Shown here one piece after another: positions 38,080 through 46,483 of a DNA stretch of 47,030 nucleotides. Below the pieces are notes generated by a model, which saw nothing but the letters and a program-made list of their open reading frames with translations, did not search any database and was not told the origin of the DNA. Numbering within the stretch: position 1 is the stretch's first letter; each line of letters opens with the position of its first letter. Made by a program: the position numbers and the translations under genes. The stretch comes from Mycobacterium sp. PS03-16 (GTDB lineage: Bacteria; Actinomycetota; Actinomycetes; Mycobacteriales; Mycobacteriaceae): positions 1 through 47,030 of the forward strand of contig NZ_SPQO01000035.1 in assembly GCF_004570325.1 (NCBI RefSeq). The letters are read 5' to 3'.

Positions 38080-39291
38080 TCAACTCGCGCGGCGTTCCCG
38101 TGCGACGATGGCGATCAGGCACAGCGTGGCGAGCACCGCCACGGCGACCGCGAAACCGACCCCGGCGGTGCGTAGTCCGAGCGCCTGCGCCGCGAGTCCC
38201 TCACCGACCACGGGCACGGAGATGGCGACGTAGGCCACCACGAAGTAGGTGGAGCTGACCTCGGCCCGCCGATCCGGCGGAGTTCGGTCGGATACCGCGG
38301 CGAGGCCCCGGCTGAAGCTCATACCCTGCCCGACCCCGGCGACGACGGCGGCGACGATGAGACCTGGCAGCGACGAAAAGTACAGCGCCACCGCGAGGAT
38401 GACCATCCCGGCCACCAGGATCGCGCAGCCCACCGCCACCGCGCGCGCCGGCGCGACGCGGTTGGCGAGCACCTGCGTGACCGCGGAAGTGGCGAAGATC
38501 GAACACGCGATGGCCCCCGCGACGGCGTGGTTGGACACACCGACGACCTCGGCGAGGAACGACGGGGCCACCGCGGTGTACAGGCCGGTCACCGCGAATC
38601 CCGCGAAGGCCGCGAGGCCGGCGATCACGAACACCGCGCGCAGGTTCGCGGGCACCGAGAGACGTTGCAGCCCAGGGCGGCCGGTGCGTCCCGAGCTCTC
38701 CGGCACGAGGAACACCGCGATGCCCGCGAGCACGGCCATCACGATGTGGACGACGAACGACAGGTGCAGCGGCCAGGGCGCGTACTGCACGAGAATCCCG
38801 GCCAGCAGTGGGCCTGCGCCCACCCCGCCGATGTTGGCGACGGTGGCGACCGCGGCGGCGCGGGTGCGCCAGGACTCCGGCGCCGCCTCGATCACCGCGG
38901 CCGTGGCGGTGCCGGTGAAGATGGCCGCCGAGAAGCCCGACAGCACCCGCCCGATCAGCAGAGCGGGTACCGAGTCGGCGACGAGGAACACCGCGGCGCT
39001 GACCACCGCGAACCCGACGCCGGCCAGCAGCATCGGCCGCCGGCCCACCGCGTCGGACCAACGTCCGACGGCCAGCAGCGCGACGAGCACGCCGCCGGCG
39101 AAGGCGGCGAAGATCACGGTGGTGGTCAGCACCGAGAAGTGCATCCGCTCGGCGTAGAGCGCGTACATCGGTGTCGGCATCGTGGTGCCGAGCATCATCG
39201 CGACGAACGCGTAGGTCAGCAGGGGGAACGCGAAACGGCGGGCGCTCTCGCGGAAGGCGGATACGGCACCGGCCGGCGCGTCAGCATGCAC
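38080..39291 (-). CDS. MFS transporter (YbfB/AraJ-like drug or sugar efflux type)
   Basis: A 403-residue MFS protein with twelve predicted helices. GRWSDAVGRRPMLLAG is a good motif A (GxxxDxxGRRxxL), and the second half repeats with FFVVAYVAISVPVVGEG near its end. TMPTPMYALYAERM after helix 1 is typical of efflux-type permeases. The substrate is unknown. GTG 39291 is used; a TACCAT box lies 5 nt upstream, slightly short for a leaderless promoter. It ends 28 nt from the convergent LysE gene. Confidence 0.87.
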   Translation of the reverse strand: MHADAPAGAVSAFRESARRFAFPLLTYAFVAMMLGTTMPTPMYALYAERMHFSVLTTTVIFAAFAGGVLVALLAVGRWSDAVGRRPMLLAGVGFAVVSAAVFLVADSVPALLIGRVLSGFSAAIFTGTATAAVIEAAPESWRTRAAAVATVANIGGVGAGPLLAGILVQYAPWPLHLSFVVHIVMAVLAGIAVFLVPESSGRTGRPGLQRLSVPANLRAVFVIAGLAAFAGFAVTGLYTAVAPSFLAEVVGVSNHAVAGAIACSIFATSAVTQVLANRVAPARAVAVGCAILVAGMVILAVALYFSSLPGLIVAAVVAGVGQGMSFSRGLAAVSDRTPPDRRAEVSSTYFVVAYVAISVPVVGEGLAAQALGLRTAGVGFAVAVAVLATLCLIAIVARERRAS

Positions 39292-39341
39292 ATCGCATGG
39301 TATCGACGCCCGGCCGGGCCGCTACTCCACGGTGGATCTCG

Positions 39342-40958
39342 TCAGTGCGCGACGGCCTTCTCCGCGCCCACCCCGGTCAGGGAGCGCACCTCCATCTCGG
39401 CATTGCGTTCGACCTCGCCGCGGTCGCCCGGTGAGGTGAGCGTCCCGATGATGCCCAGCAGGAACGCCAGCGGGATCGACACGATGCCGGGGTTGGCCAG
39501 CGGGAACCAGGAGAAGTCGGCGCCCTTGATCATCGAGGTGGCCGTACCCGAGACCGCGGGGGAGAAGATGATCAGCACGATGGTGCTGATCAGCCCGCCG
39601 TACATGCTCCACAGCGCACCCCGGGTGTTGAACCGCGCCCAGTACAGCGAGTACAGGATGGTCGGCAGATTCGCCGAGGCCGCCACGGCGAAGGCGAGCG
39701 CCACCAGGAACGCCACGTTCTGTTCTCGCGCCAGGATGCCGAGCCCGATCGAGAGCACGCCGAGCACGACGACGGTGATGCGCGATACCCGGACCTGCTC
39801 GGCCTCTGTGACGGCGTGCCCCTTGCGCACCGTGGCGTAGATGTCATGGGCGAATGACGCCGACGCGGTGATGGTCAGACCGGCGACCACGGCGAGGATC
39901 GTCGCGAAGGCCACCGCCGAGATGATGCCGAGGAGCACGACACCGCCGAGTTCCAGCGCCAGCAGCGGCGCCGCCGAGTTCACCCCGCCCGGTGCGGCCA
40001 GAATGCGGTCCGGGCCGACAAGGGCCGCCGCGCCGTAGCCGAGCACCAGCGTGAACAGGTAGAAGGCCCCGATCAGTGCGATGGCCCACACCACCGAGCG
40101 GCGGGCCTCTTTGGCCGTGGGCACCGTGTAGAAGCGCATCAACACGTGCGGCAGGCCCGCGGTGCCGAGTACCAACGCCAAGGCCAGCGAGATGAAGTTG
40201 ATCTGCGTGGTCAGGGAGGCGCCGTACTGCGCGCCGGGGGCCAGCACGTCGCGCGCGGCGACCTTCTCGTCGGCACTGCCGCTGATCATCGACTGCGCGG
40301 AACCCAGAATCTCGGAGAGGTTGAAGCCGAACTTGAACAGGACGAGCAGCGTCATGATGCCCGCGCCGCCGATCAGCAGCACCGCCTTGATGATCTGCAC
40401 CCAGGTGGTGCCCTTCATGCCGCCGATCAGCACGTAGACGATCATCAGCAGGCCGACCACGGCGATGACCAGGGACTGGCCTGCCGCGCTCTCGATGTTC
40501 ATCAGCAAGGCCACCAGCACCCCGGCGCCTGCCATCTGCGCCAGGAGGTAGAACAGCGACACCGCGAGCGTGTTCGTGGCCGCGGCCAGCCGGACCGGCC
40601 GCTGCTTGAGCCGGAAGCTCAGCACGTCGGCCATCGTGAACTTGCCGGTGTTCCTGAGGAGTTCGGCCACCAGCAGGAGTGCGACGAGCCAGGCCACCAG
40701 GAACCCGATCGAATACAGGAAACCGTCATAGCCGTAGACGGCGATGGCGCCCGCGATACCGAGGAAGCTGGCCGCCGAGAGGTAGTCGCCGGAGATGGCC
40801 ACACCGTTCTGCGTTCCGGTGAACGCCCGGCCTGCCGTGAAGAACTCGGTCGCCGTGGCGTTCTTCTTGCTGGCCCGGATGACGATGAACAGGGTGACCA
40901 ACACGAACACCCCGAAAATCGCCATGTTGGCGATGGGATTTCCGATCGTCTCGTTCAC
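39342..40958 (-). CDS. Sodium:solute symporter, acetate/monocarboxylate type (ActP/MctC-like)
   Basis: A 538-residue SSS-family symporter with thirteen predicted helices. RAFTGTQNGVAISGDYLSAASFLGIAGAIAVYGYDGF is the diagnostic ActP N-terminal block, here seen at residues about 43-80, and GTAGLPHVLMRFYTVPTAKEARRS the central one. It imports short monocarboxylates such as acetate, propionate or pyruvate. GTG 40958 overlaps the DUF485 stop by 4 nt, the yjcH-actP pattern of other bacteria. It is the last gene of the module that starts with the LytS-type kinase at 45590. Confidence 0.92.
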   Translation of the reverse strand: MNETIGNPIANMAIFGVFVLVTLFIVIRASKKNATATEFFTAGRAFTGTQNGVAISGDYLSAASFLGIAGAIAVYGYDGFLYSIGFLVAWLVALLLVAELLRNTGKFTMADVLSFRLKQRPVRLAAATNTLAVSLFYLLAQMAGAGVLVALLMNIESAAGQSLVIAVVGLLMIVYVLIGGMKGTTWVQIIKAVLLIGGAGIMTLLVLFKFGFNLSEILGSAQSMISGSADEKVAARDVLAPGAQYGASLTTQINFISLALALVLGTAGLPHVLMRFYTVPTAKEARRSVVWAIALIGAFYLFTLVLGYGAAALVGPDRILAAPGGVNSAAPLLALELGGVVLLGIISAVAFATILAVVAGLTITASASFAHDIYATVRKGHAVTEAEQVRVSRITVVVLGVLSIGLGILAREQNVAFLVALAFAVAASANLPTILYSLYWARFNTRGALWSMYGGLISTIVLIIFSPAVSGTATSMIKGADFSWFPLANPGIVSIPLAFLLGIIGTLTSPGDRGEVERNAEMEVRSLTGVGAEKAVAH

Positions 40959-41308
40959 GGCGTCGGCTCCTCGAGTTCGGCGCGGATGGCCTCGGCGCGG
41001 GGGTCGATCTCCCGATTGGCGAAGCGCACGTAGATGAAGGTGATCAGGAAGGTGGTCACGAACTGGCCGAGCCCGATCAGCAACCCGACGTTGATGTTGC
41101 CCCAGACCCGGACGGCCATGAAGTCGGTGGCGAAGGCGCCCAGCAGGACATAGGTCGCGTACCAGATGAGGAATGCCGCGCTCATCGGGAACACGAAGCG
41201 GCGCAGCTTGCTTCGCAGTTCCTGGAACTCCGGGCTGGCCTGCATGGCCAGATACTGGTCGCCGCTGGGCATGGTTGCCGCCTGCGGTGGACGATCGGTT
41301 TCGGGCAC
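40955..41308 (-). CDS. DUF485 membrane protein, partner of the symporter
   Basis: A 117-residue two-helix membrane protein: LRRFVFPMSAAFLIWYATYVLLG and LIGLGQFVTTFLITFIYVRFANREIDPRAE match DUF485 (YjcH) well. DUF485 genes almost always precede an acetate-type symporter and are presumed accessory subunits. AGGAG lies 5 nt before GTG 41308. Its stop overlaps the symporter start. The upstream 153 bp hold a CRP-like site and the palindrome GAACCGGTTC at 41331-41340. Confidence 0.92.
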   Translation of the reverse strand: MPETDRPPQAATMPSGDQYLAMQASPEFQELRSKLRRFVFPMSAAFLIWYATYVLLGAFATDFMAVRVWGNINVGLLIGLGQFVTTFLITFIYVRFANREIDPRAEAIRAELEEPTP

Positions 41309-41356
41309 CGTGACTCCTGATCTCGTGTGTGAACCGGTTCGCCGCTGACGCTAATT

Positions 41357-41372
41357 GAGATGTGGATCACAA
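41357..41372 (-). promoter_or_regulatory. CRP-like site TGAGA-N6-TCACA
   Basis: One mismatch to TGTGA-N6-TCACA, the binding sequence of mycobacterial CRP. It is 49 bp upstream of the DUF485 start, a fitting distance for control of the acetate-type symporter by cAMP-CRP. Confidence 0.45.
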
Positions 41373-41461
41373 AGGTGGCTTTCCCGGACTTGCAACGGCG
41401 AACCCGTCGGGCACTGCGGTGAACGGTCGGTCGGCGACGACGAACGGCACGGTGCGAGGAC

Positions 41462-43198
41462 TCAGTCACGCGGGACGCGTTCGATGCCCATCCCGAGCCG
41501 CTCCGGCACATGCATGCGCGCGAAGATCTGCGCGACGTCCGGCGGGACGCTGCGCCGGGTGAACCGGCTGACGGTGATCATCGTCGCGAACGCCAGCGGC
41601 ACCGTGACGGCGGCGGGATAGCCGACCAGCACTGCGGCCCAGCCGTCCAGCGCCTGCTCGTCGATCACCCCGGCGATCGCCAGCGTGACCGCCGTTCCGG
41701 AGGCGGCGCCGCCGACCACCAGGCCGCACGCCGCACCGGCCGCGGTCAGGCCGCGCCACCAGATCCCCAGCACGAGCAGCGGGCACAGCGTGGAGGCGGC
41801 CACCGCGAACGCCAGCCCGACGCTGCGCGACAGTTCGAGGCCGGAGGTGATGAGCGACAACGGGATCGGGATCAGGCCGCCGACGATCGCCGCGATGCGG
41901 AAGTCGCGGACCCGTCCGCGCAGCACGTCGGTGGCGAGCGCGCCGGCGATGCTCACCAGCAACCCCGACGAGGTGGCCAGGAACGCCGCGATCGCGCCGG
42001 CGGCGACCAGGGCGCCGAGCAGCTGACCGAGCACCCCGCCCACCGCCGCACCGGGCGCGAGCAGCACCGCCGCGTCGGCGGCGCCGGTGATCAGCAGCCG
42101 GGGCACGTACAGCCGGGAGAACACTCCGAGCAGCGTCGGGAACAGGTAGAACAGCGCCAGCAGCGCGATCACCGCCAGCGCGGTGCGCCGGGCGGCGCGG
42201 CCGTCGGGATTGGTGTAGAAGCGCACCAGCACATGCGGCAACCCCATGGTGCCCAGGAACGTGGCCACGATGATGGACAGCACCTGGAACAGCGGATGCG
42301 CGCCGCCGAGCCCGCCGCCCGAGGCGATCCACTCGGTGCCCGCGGCGGGCGTGCCGGCCAGCACCGGGGTGGTGCTGCCCTCGGCCAGCGTCATCGTCGT
42401 CCCCGCGCCCAGCAGGTGTTCGCCGGGCGCCCCGATCGGCGCCGAGGTGACCGGGGTGCCGTCCAGCCTGCCGGTGACCGTGATCCCGGCGGGCGCGGCG
42501 ACCTGCACGACGACGTCGGTCTCGATCGCGACCGTGGTGTCCTTGGTGACGGTCGGCGGCAGCGGGCCGCCCAGTTCACCGCGGTCGGCGAAGAACAAAC
42601 CGGTCAGCGCCAGGGCGGGGATCGCGACCGCGGTCAGCTTCAGCCAGTACTGGAACGCCTGGACGAAGGTGATCGACCGCATGCCGCCGGCCACCACGTT
42701 GGCGATCACGATGCCGCCGACCACGAGCGGGCCGATCCACACCGGCATCCCGAGCAGCGTCTTGAGCGCGAGCCCGGCACCCTGGTACTGCGGTACCAGG
42801 TACACCACGCAGATCCCGATGACCACGACCATCGCCGTCTTGCGCAGCCGCGCCGAGCCCAGCCGGAACTCGGCGAAGTCGGGCACCGTGTAGGCGCCCG
42901 AACGACGCAGCGGTGCCGCCACGAACAGCAGCAGCCCGAGATAGCCGGCAGTGAACCCGACCGGGTACCACAGCGCGTCGGCGCCGTACTTGGCGATCAG
43001 CCCGGCGACGCCGAGAAACGATGCGGCCGAGAGGTATTCACCGGAGATCGCGGCGGCGTTCCACTGCGGTCCGATGGTGCGGGAGGCGACGAGGAAGTCC
43101 GACGTGGTGCGGGAGAAGCGCACCCCGTAGGCGCCGATCGCGATGGTGGCGATCGCGGCGGCCAGCAGGGCCGCCGCCGTCAGCGGAGACCCGGTCAC
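41462..43198 (-). CDS. Second sodium:solute symporter, with extracytoplasmic insert
   Basis: A 578-residue SSS-family symporter. RTIGPQWNAAAISGEYLSAASFLGVAGLIAKYGAD is the same N-terminal block as its neighbour, and GTMGLPHVLVRFYTNPDGRAARRT the central one. Compared with the 538-residue paralogue it carries an insert of about 90 residues (about 235-325), Thr/Val/Gly-rich and beta-prone, placed between helices facing outside. This suggests a different or modified substrate site. GTG 43198 overlaps the upstream small-subunit stop by 4 nt. Substrate is probably a monocarboxylate, by family. Confidence 0.9.
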   Translation of the reverse strand: MTGSPLTAAALLAAAIATIAIGAYGVRFSRTTSDFLVASRTIGPQWNAAAISGEYLSAASFLGVAGLIAKYGADALWYPVGFTAGYLGLLLFVAAPLRRSGAYTVPDFAEFRLGSARLRKTAMVVVIGICVVYLVPQYQGAGLALKTLLGMPVWIGPLVVGGIVIANVVAGGMRSITFVQAFQYWLKLTAVAIPALALTGLFFADRGELGGPLPPTVTKDTTVAIETDVVVQVAAPAGITVTGRLDGTPVTSAPIGAPGEHLLGAGTTMTLAEGSTTPVLAGTPAAGTEWIASGGGLGGAHPLFQVLSIIVATFLGTMGLPHVLVRFYTNPDGRAARRTALAVIALLALFYLFPTLLGVFSRLYVPRLLITGAADAAVLLAPGAAVGGVLGQLLGALVAAGAIAAFLATSSGLLVSIAGALATDVLRGRVRDFRIAAIVGGLIPIPLSLITSGLELSRSVGLAFAVAASTLCPLLVLGIWWRGLTAAGAACGLVVGGAASGTAVTLAIAGVIDEQALDGWAAVLVGYPAAVTVPLAFATMITVSRFTRRSVPPDVAQIFARMHVPERLGMGIERVPRD

Positions 43199-43569
43199 GG
43201 CTCGCTGTCGATGACGCGGACGAAGTCGCGCTCGGCCTGCTCGGCCAACCGGACGTAGAGCCGTCCCACCCCGTAGAGCAGCGGATACACCAACCCGGCG
43301 AGCAGGATCCAGTTCAGCCGCACCCCCGCCACGGTGACCGCGGCCCAGCCGGGAAACAGCGCGGAGGCCAACGGGATCGCGGCCACCACGCACACCACCA
43401 CCGCGGCCAGGCGCAGGGCCAGCCCCAGCTGGGCGCGCACCAGCCCGCGCACCAGCGCGTCGCCGACCTGGGTCTGCTCCTGCACCTCCACCCGGGTACG
43501 CACCATGCGGGCGCCGCGCCGGTGCGCCAGCACGACGCGTTCGCGGTGCGGTCTGCCGGGCTCAGTCAT
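43195..43569 (-). CDS. DUF485-like small membrane protein, partner of second symporter
   Basis: A 124-residue protein with an Arg-rich 45-residue cytoplasmic start, two membrane helices (LALRLAAVVVCVVAAIPLAS and LNWILLAGLVYPLLYGVGRLYV) and the end RLAEQAERDFVRVIDSEP. Topology and place before an SSS gene parallel DUF485, though sequence similarity is weak. ATG 43569 overlaps the response-regulator stop by 8 nt, so it is translated from the same mRNA as the two-component system. Confidence 0.8.
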   Translation of the reverse strand: MTEPGRPHRERVVLAHRRGARMVRTRVEVQEQTQVGDALVRGLVRAQLGLALRLAAVVVCVVAAIPLASALFPGWAAVTVAGVRLNWILLAGLVYPLLYGVGRLYVRLAEQAERDFVRVIDSEP

Positions 43570-44344
43570 CGCCGCCGGCGGGACGCAGCTGACGCATCGG
43601 GTCGCGCACCAGCCGGTCCCGCAGTTCGCGGGCCTGCCTGCGGCTCACGGGCAGTTCGATCGCCGGGGACGCGCCGTTGGCCCGCACCCGCACCAGCACC
43701 GCGCCGTCGGTGGTGCGCAACCCGGTCACCAATCGCAGCGCCACGAGGTACGACCGGTGGATGCGCTGGAAGCCGTGGTCGCGCCACCGGGTCTCCAGCG
43801 TCGACAGCGGGATGCGCACCAGATGTGAGCCCGTCGCCGAGTGCAGCCGTGCGTAGTCGCCCTCGGCCTCCACCCAGCCGATGCTCTCGCGCGGCACCAG
43901 ATGGGTGATGCCGCCCAGCTCGGCGGGGATGACGTCGGAGTCGGGTTCGTCGTCGGTGACCGGCGGCTCGGCCGCGCGGGCCGCGCACACCCGGCGGACG
44001 GCCTCGTCCAGGCGGTCCTGGCGGATCGGTTTGAGCAGATAGTCGATCGCCCCGACATCGAACGCGGCGACGGCCTTGTCGTCGTGTGCGGTGACGAACA
44101 CGATCGCCGGGCGGTGTGCGAAATTGGTGAGCACACCCGCCAATTCGATACCGGACAGCCCGGGCATGTTGATGTCGAGGAAGATCGCGTCGATGCTGCG
44201 CTGATTGAGTTCGCGCAGCGCCGAGGTGGCGTCGCCGACCCGGCACACCTCACCGATGTCGGGATGGCGCCCGAGCAGGTAGGCGAGTTCGTCGAGGGCG
44301 GGCGCTTCGTCGTCGACCGCCAGGACGGTCAGCCCCGCGCTCAC
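43562..44344 (-). CDS. LytTR-family response regulator
   Basis: A 260-residue regulator. A receiver domain (5-120) has the acidic pair Asp11/Asp12, phospho-acceptor Asp57 in IFLDINMPG and Lys105 in LLKPI. A LytTR DNA-binding domain (about 155-258) has VEAEGDYARLHS, LSTLETRW and FQRIHRSYLVAL. LytTR regulators bind pairs of 9-bp direct repeats. Its gene is 19 nt from that of the LytS-type kinase and overlaps the transporter subunit gene, so regulation of the downstream symporters is the natural reading. GTG 44344 is the start; longer upstream frames lack support. Confidence 0.93.
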   Translation of the reverse strand: MSAGLTVLAVDDEAPALDELAYLLGRHPDIGEVCRVGDATSALRELNQRSIDAIFLDINMPGLSGIELAGVLTNFAHRPAIVFVTAHDDKAVAAFDVGAIDYLLKPIRQDRLDEAVRRVCAARAAEPPVTDDEPDSDVIPAELGGITHLVPRESIGWVEAEGDYARLHSATGSHLVRIPLSTLETRWRDHGFQRIHRSYLVALRLVTGLRTTDGAVLVRVRANGASPAIELPVSRRQARELRDRLVRDPMRQLRPAGGDD

Positions 44345-44363
44345 CGGACACCCCGGTGTCGTG

Positions 44364-45590
44364 TCACCCGAACGCACCTCCGCTGGCCCGCACGCCGGAC
44401 CGGAACTTGGGCACGCGCATGAGAACCTTGGTGCCCGCGCCGATCGCCGTTTCGACCACCAGACCGTAGTCGTTGCCGAAGGCCGCGCGCAGGCGATGGT
44501 CGACATTGGTCAGACCCACGTGCGCCCCGGTGTGGGTGGGCTGCCCGGACGCGGCCGAGCCGTTGCCACCCAACGCATCGCCGGGGCCCGAGCGCAGCGC
44601 GTCGGGATCCATGCCGACGCCGTCGTCCTCGACGGAGATGACGCAGTCGGCCCCCTCGTCGCGGGCGATGATCTCGATGGAGCCACCGCCGCGGCCGGCC
44701 AGCCCGTGCCGCACGGCGTTCTCCACCAGCGGCTGCAGCGCCAGGAACGGCACCACCACGCCGAGCACCTCCGGGGCCACCTGCAGGCGCACCTCGAGCG
44801 AGGCGCCGAACCGGGCGCGCTCCAGTGTCAGGTACCGATCGATGTTGCGCAGTTCGTCGGCCAGCGTCGTGTACTGCCCGGCCGCCCGGAACGAGTAGCG
44901 GGTGAAGTCGGCGAACTCCAGGATCAGCTCGCGGGCGCGGTCGGGGTCGGTGCGCACGAACGAGGCGATGGTGTTGAGCGCGTTGTAGATGAAGTGTGGG
45001 CTGATCTGGGCGCGCAGCGCGAGTACCTCGGCGCGGTCCAGGCGGGCGCGCGAGGCGTCCAGTTCGGCGAGCTCGAGCTGGCTGGCGGCGTAGCGCGCGA
45101 CCTCGCCGACGGCGCCGAGCATGCCGGGACCGGGGGTGCGCGCGGTGACGACGACCAGCACGCCCAGCACGTCACCGCCGTCGGCGAGCAGCGGCTGGGC
45201 GATCACCGTGGTGGTGCGCACGGCGGTCAGCATCCGCCGCTGTCCGGTGACCGATTCGCGGGCGGTGCGGGCGGCCGCGTCGGCGACGTCGGCCGCCCAC
45301 ACCGGGTCGTCGCGCGGGTCGCGGGCCAGCCGCCCGCCGTCGCGGTCGTAGAGCGCCACCCCTTCGGCTCCGGTCAGCTCGCGCAGGAACGGCGCGGCGG
45401 ATTCGGCGGAGGCGGTGTCGAGGCCCTGGCGCAGCGCGCGGGCGGCCAGCGACGCGGTGTGCAGCGCGGCGTGTACGGCGCGTTCGGTCGGGGTGGCCAC
45501 CACGCGGCGGGTGCGCACCACCACGACCGCGGCGGCCACCGCGGCCACGATCAGCACCGCCGCCAGGACTATCGCGAGCTCGCCGGACAT
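44364..45590 (-). CDS. LytS/YpdA-type sensor histidine kinase
   Basis: A 408-residue kinase. A single N-terminal membrane helix (about 5-25) is followed by a GAF-like sensor (about 40-175), the His_kinase motif LRAQISPHFIYNALNTIASF with phospho-acceptor His199, and an HATPase domain with LVENAVRHGL (N-box), VEDDGVGM (G1) and GLTNVDHRLRAAFG (G2). Kinases of this class pair with LytTR regulators; E. coli BtsS and YpdA sense pyruvate and switch on a transporter. With a cytoplasmic GAF domain and no large outside loop, an intracellular metabolite may be sensed. ATG 45590 has AGGTGAG upstream. Confidence 0.92.
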   Translation of the reverse strand: MSGELAIVLAAVLIVAAVAAAVVVVRTRRVVATPTERAVHAALHTASLAARALRQGLDTASAESAAPFLRELTGAEGVALYDRDGGRLARDPRDDPVWAADVADAAARTARESVTGQRRMLTAVRTTTVIAQPLLADGGDVLGVLVVVTARTPGPGMLGAVGEVARYAASQLELAELDASRARLDRAEVLALRAQISPHFIYNALNTIASFVRTDPDRARELILEFADFTRYSFRAAGQYTTLADELRNIDRYLTLERARFGASLEVRLQVAPEVLGVVVPFLALQPLVENAVRHGLAGRGGGSIEIIARDEGADCVISVEDDGVGMDPDALRSGPGDALGGNGSAASGQPTHTGAHVGLTNVDHRLRAAFGNDYGLVVETAIGAGTKVLMRVPKFRSGVRASGGAFG

Positions 45591-45617
45591 CTCACCTTCA
45601 TCGGGTTGCGGCCACTC

Positions 45618-45623
45618 TAAACT
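45618..45623 (+). promoter_or_regulatory. -10 (TAAACT) of a leaderless promoter
   Basis: TAAACT followed by 7 nt and GTG 45631. Only 40 bp separate this start from the divergent kinase start at 45590. Confidence 0.5.
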
Positions 45624-45630
45624 CAACGCC

Positions 45631-46209
45631 GTGGCGAAACTGCAGCTAGTCCAGGACCCGGCGGCCGATGCGCTGCTCGAGGCGAACCCGTTCGCGTTGC
45701 TGGTCGGCATGCTGCTCGATCAGCAGATCCCGATGGAGGTCGCCTTCGGTGGGCCGAAGAAGATCGCCGACCGGATGGGCGGGGTGGACGCCCGCGAGAT
45801 CGCCGAGTACGACCCGGAGGCGTTCGCCGCGCTGTGCGCCACGACGCCTGCGGTGCACCGGTTTCCGGGCTCGATGGCCAAGCGGATCCAGACGCTGGCG
45901 CAGATGATCGTCGACCGCTACGACGGCGACGCCGCGGCGCTGTGGACGGCCGGCGACCCCGACGGCGCCGAGGTGCTGCGCCGGCTCAAGGCGCTGCCCG
46001 GGTTCGGCGAGCAGAAGGCGAAGATCTTCCTCGCGCTGCTGGGTAAGCAGTACGGTGTGACGCCGCCGGGCTGGCGCGAGGCCGCAGGGGATTACGGCCG
46101 CGCCGGCGCGTACATGTCGGTGGCCGACGTGACCGACGCGGGCTCGCTGGACAGGGTGCGGTCCTACAAGAAGCAGATGAAGGCCCAGGCGAAGGCCGCG
46201 AAGGGCTGA
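45631..46209 (+). CDS. HhH-GPD-type base-excision repair family protein
   Basis: A 192-residue protein of the HhH-GPD superfamily: PFALLVGMLLDQQIPMEVAF is the N-terminal helix pair, and LRRLKALPGFGEQKAKIFLALL contains the helix-hairpin-helix (PGFGEQKA). The GPD-loop Asp and catalytic Lys of OGG1/MutY-type enzymes and the iron-sulfur Cys cluster are not evident, so glycosylase activity is uncertain. It belongs to an uncharacterised actinobacterial group. Leaderless start at GTG 45631. Placement agrees with Rv1156, from memory. Confidence 0.88.
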   Translation: MAKLQLVQDPAADALLEANPFALLVGMLLDQQIPMEVAFGGPKKIADRMGGVDAREIAEYDPEAFAALCATTPAVHRFPGSMAKRIQTLAQMIVDRYDGDAAALWTAGDPDGAEVLRRLKALPGFGEQKAKIFLALLGKQYGVTPPGWREAAGDYGRAGAYMSVADVTDAGSLDRVRSYKKQMKAQAKAAKG

Positions 46210-46246
46210 CCCGCCGACTTTCCCGCCTCGCATGCCCGGGTGTGCA

Positions 46247-46252
46247 TATGGT
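46247..46252 (+). promoter_or_regulatory. -10 (TATGGT) of a leaderless promoter
   Basis: TATGGT followed by 6 nt and ATG 46259. It defines the start of the short DUF1059 gene. Confidence 0.5.
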
Positions 46253-46258
46253 GAACCC

Positions 46259-46405
46259 ATGAAGACACACCTGAACTGCCCGTGCGGTGAGGCCATCACC
46301 GGTAAGGACGAGGACGACCTGGTCGAGAAGGCTCAGGCGCATCTGTCCGAGGCTCATCCCGGCCGCGACTACGACCGCGACGCCATCCTGTTCATGGCGT
46401 ACTGA
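46259..46405 (+). CDS. DUF1059 small Cys-containing protein
   Basis: A 48-residue protein: MKTHLNCPCGEAITGKDEDD, then LVEKAQAHLSEAHPGRDYDR and DAILFMAY. CPCG followed by HLSEAHP is the DUF1059 signature; two Cys and two His could bind a metal such as zinc. It is cytoplasmic, of unknown function, and appears complete. Leaderless start. Two hairpins follow the stop, at 46434-46466 and 46484-46533. Confidence 0.9.
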   Translation: MKTHLNCPCGEAITGKDEDDLVEKAQAHLSEAHPGRDYDRDAILFMAY

Positions 46406-46433
46406 CCGCTACGCGCTTCGTCGAGTTCTGCAC

Positions 46434-46466
46434 CAGGGTCGTTGGGGCGACCGATCCACGACCCTG
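46434..46466 (+). other. 9-bp-arm hairpin in the DUF1059 3' region
   Basis: CAGGGTCGT (46434-46442) pairs perfectly with ACGACCCTG (46458-46466) across a 15-nt loop. It has no T-tract and precedes the stronger terminator by 17 bp; it may stabilise the mRNA end or be a second terminator. Confidence 0.45.
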
Positions 46467-46483
46467 AGGTGGAAATCGGCGGA

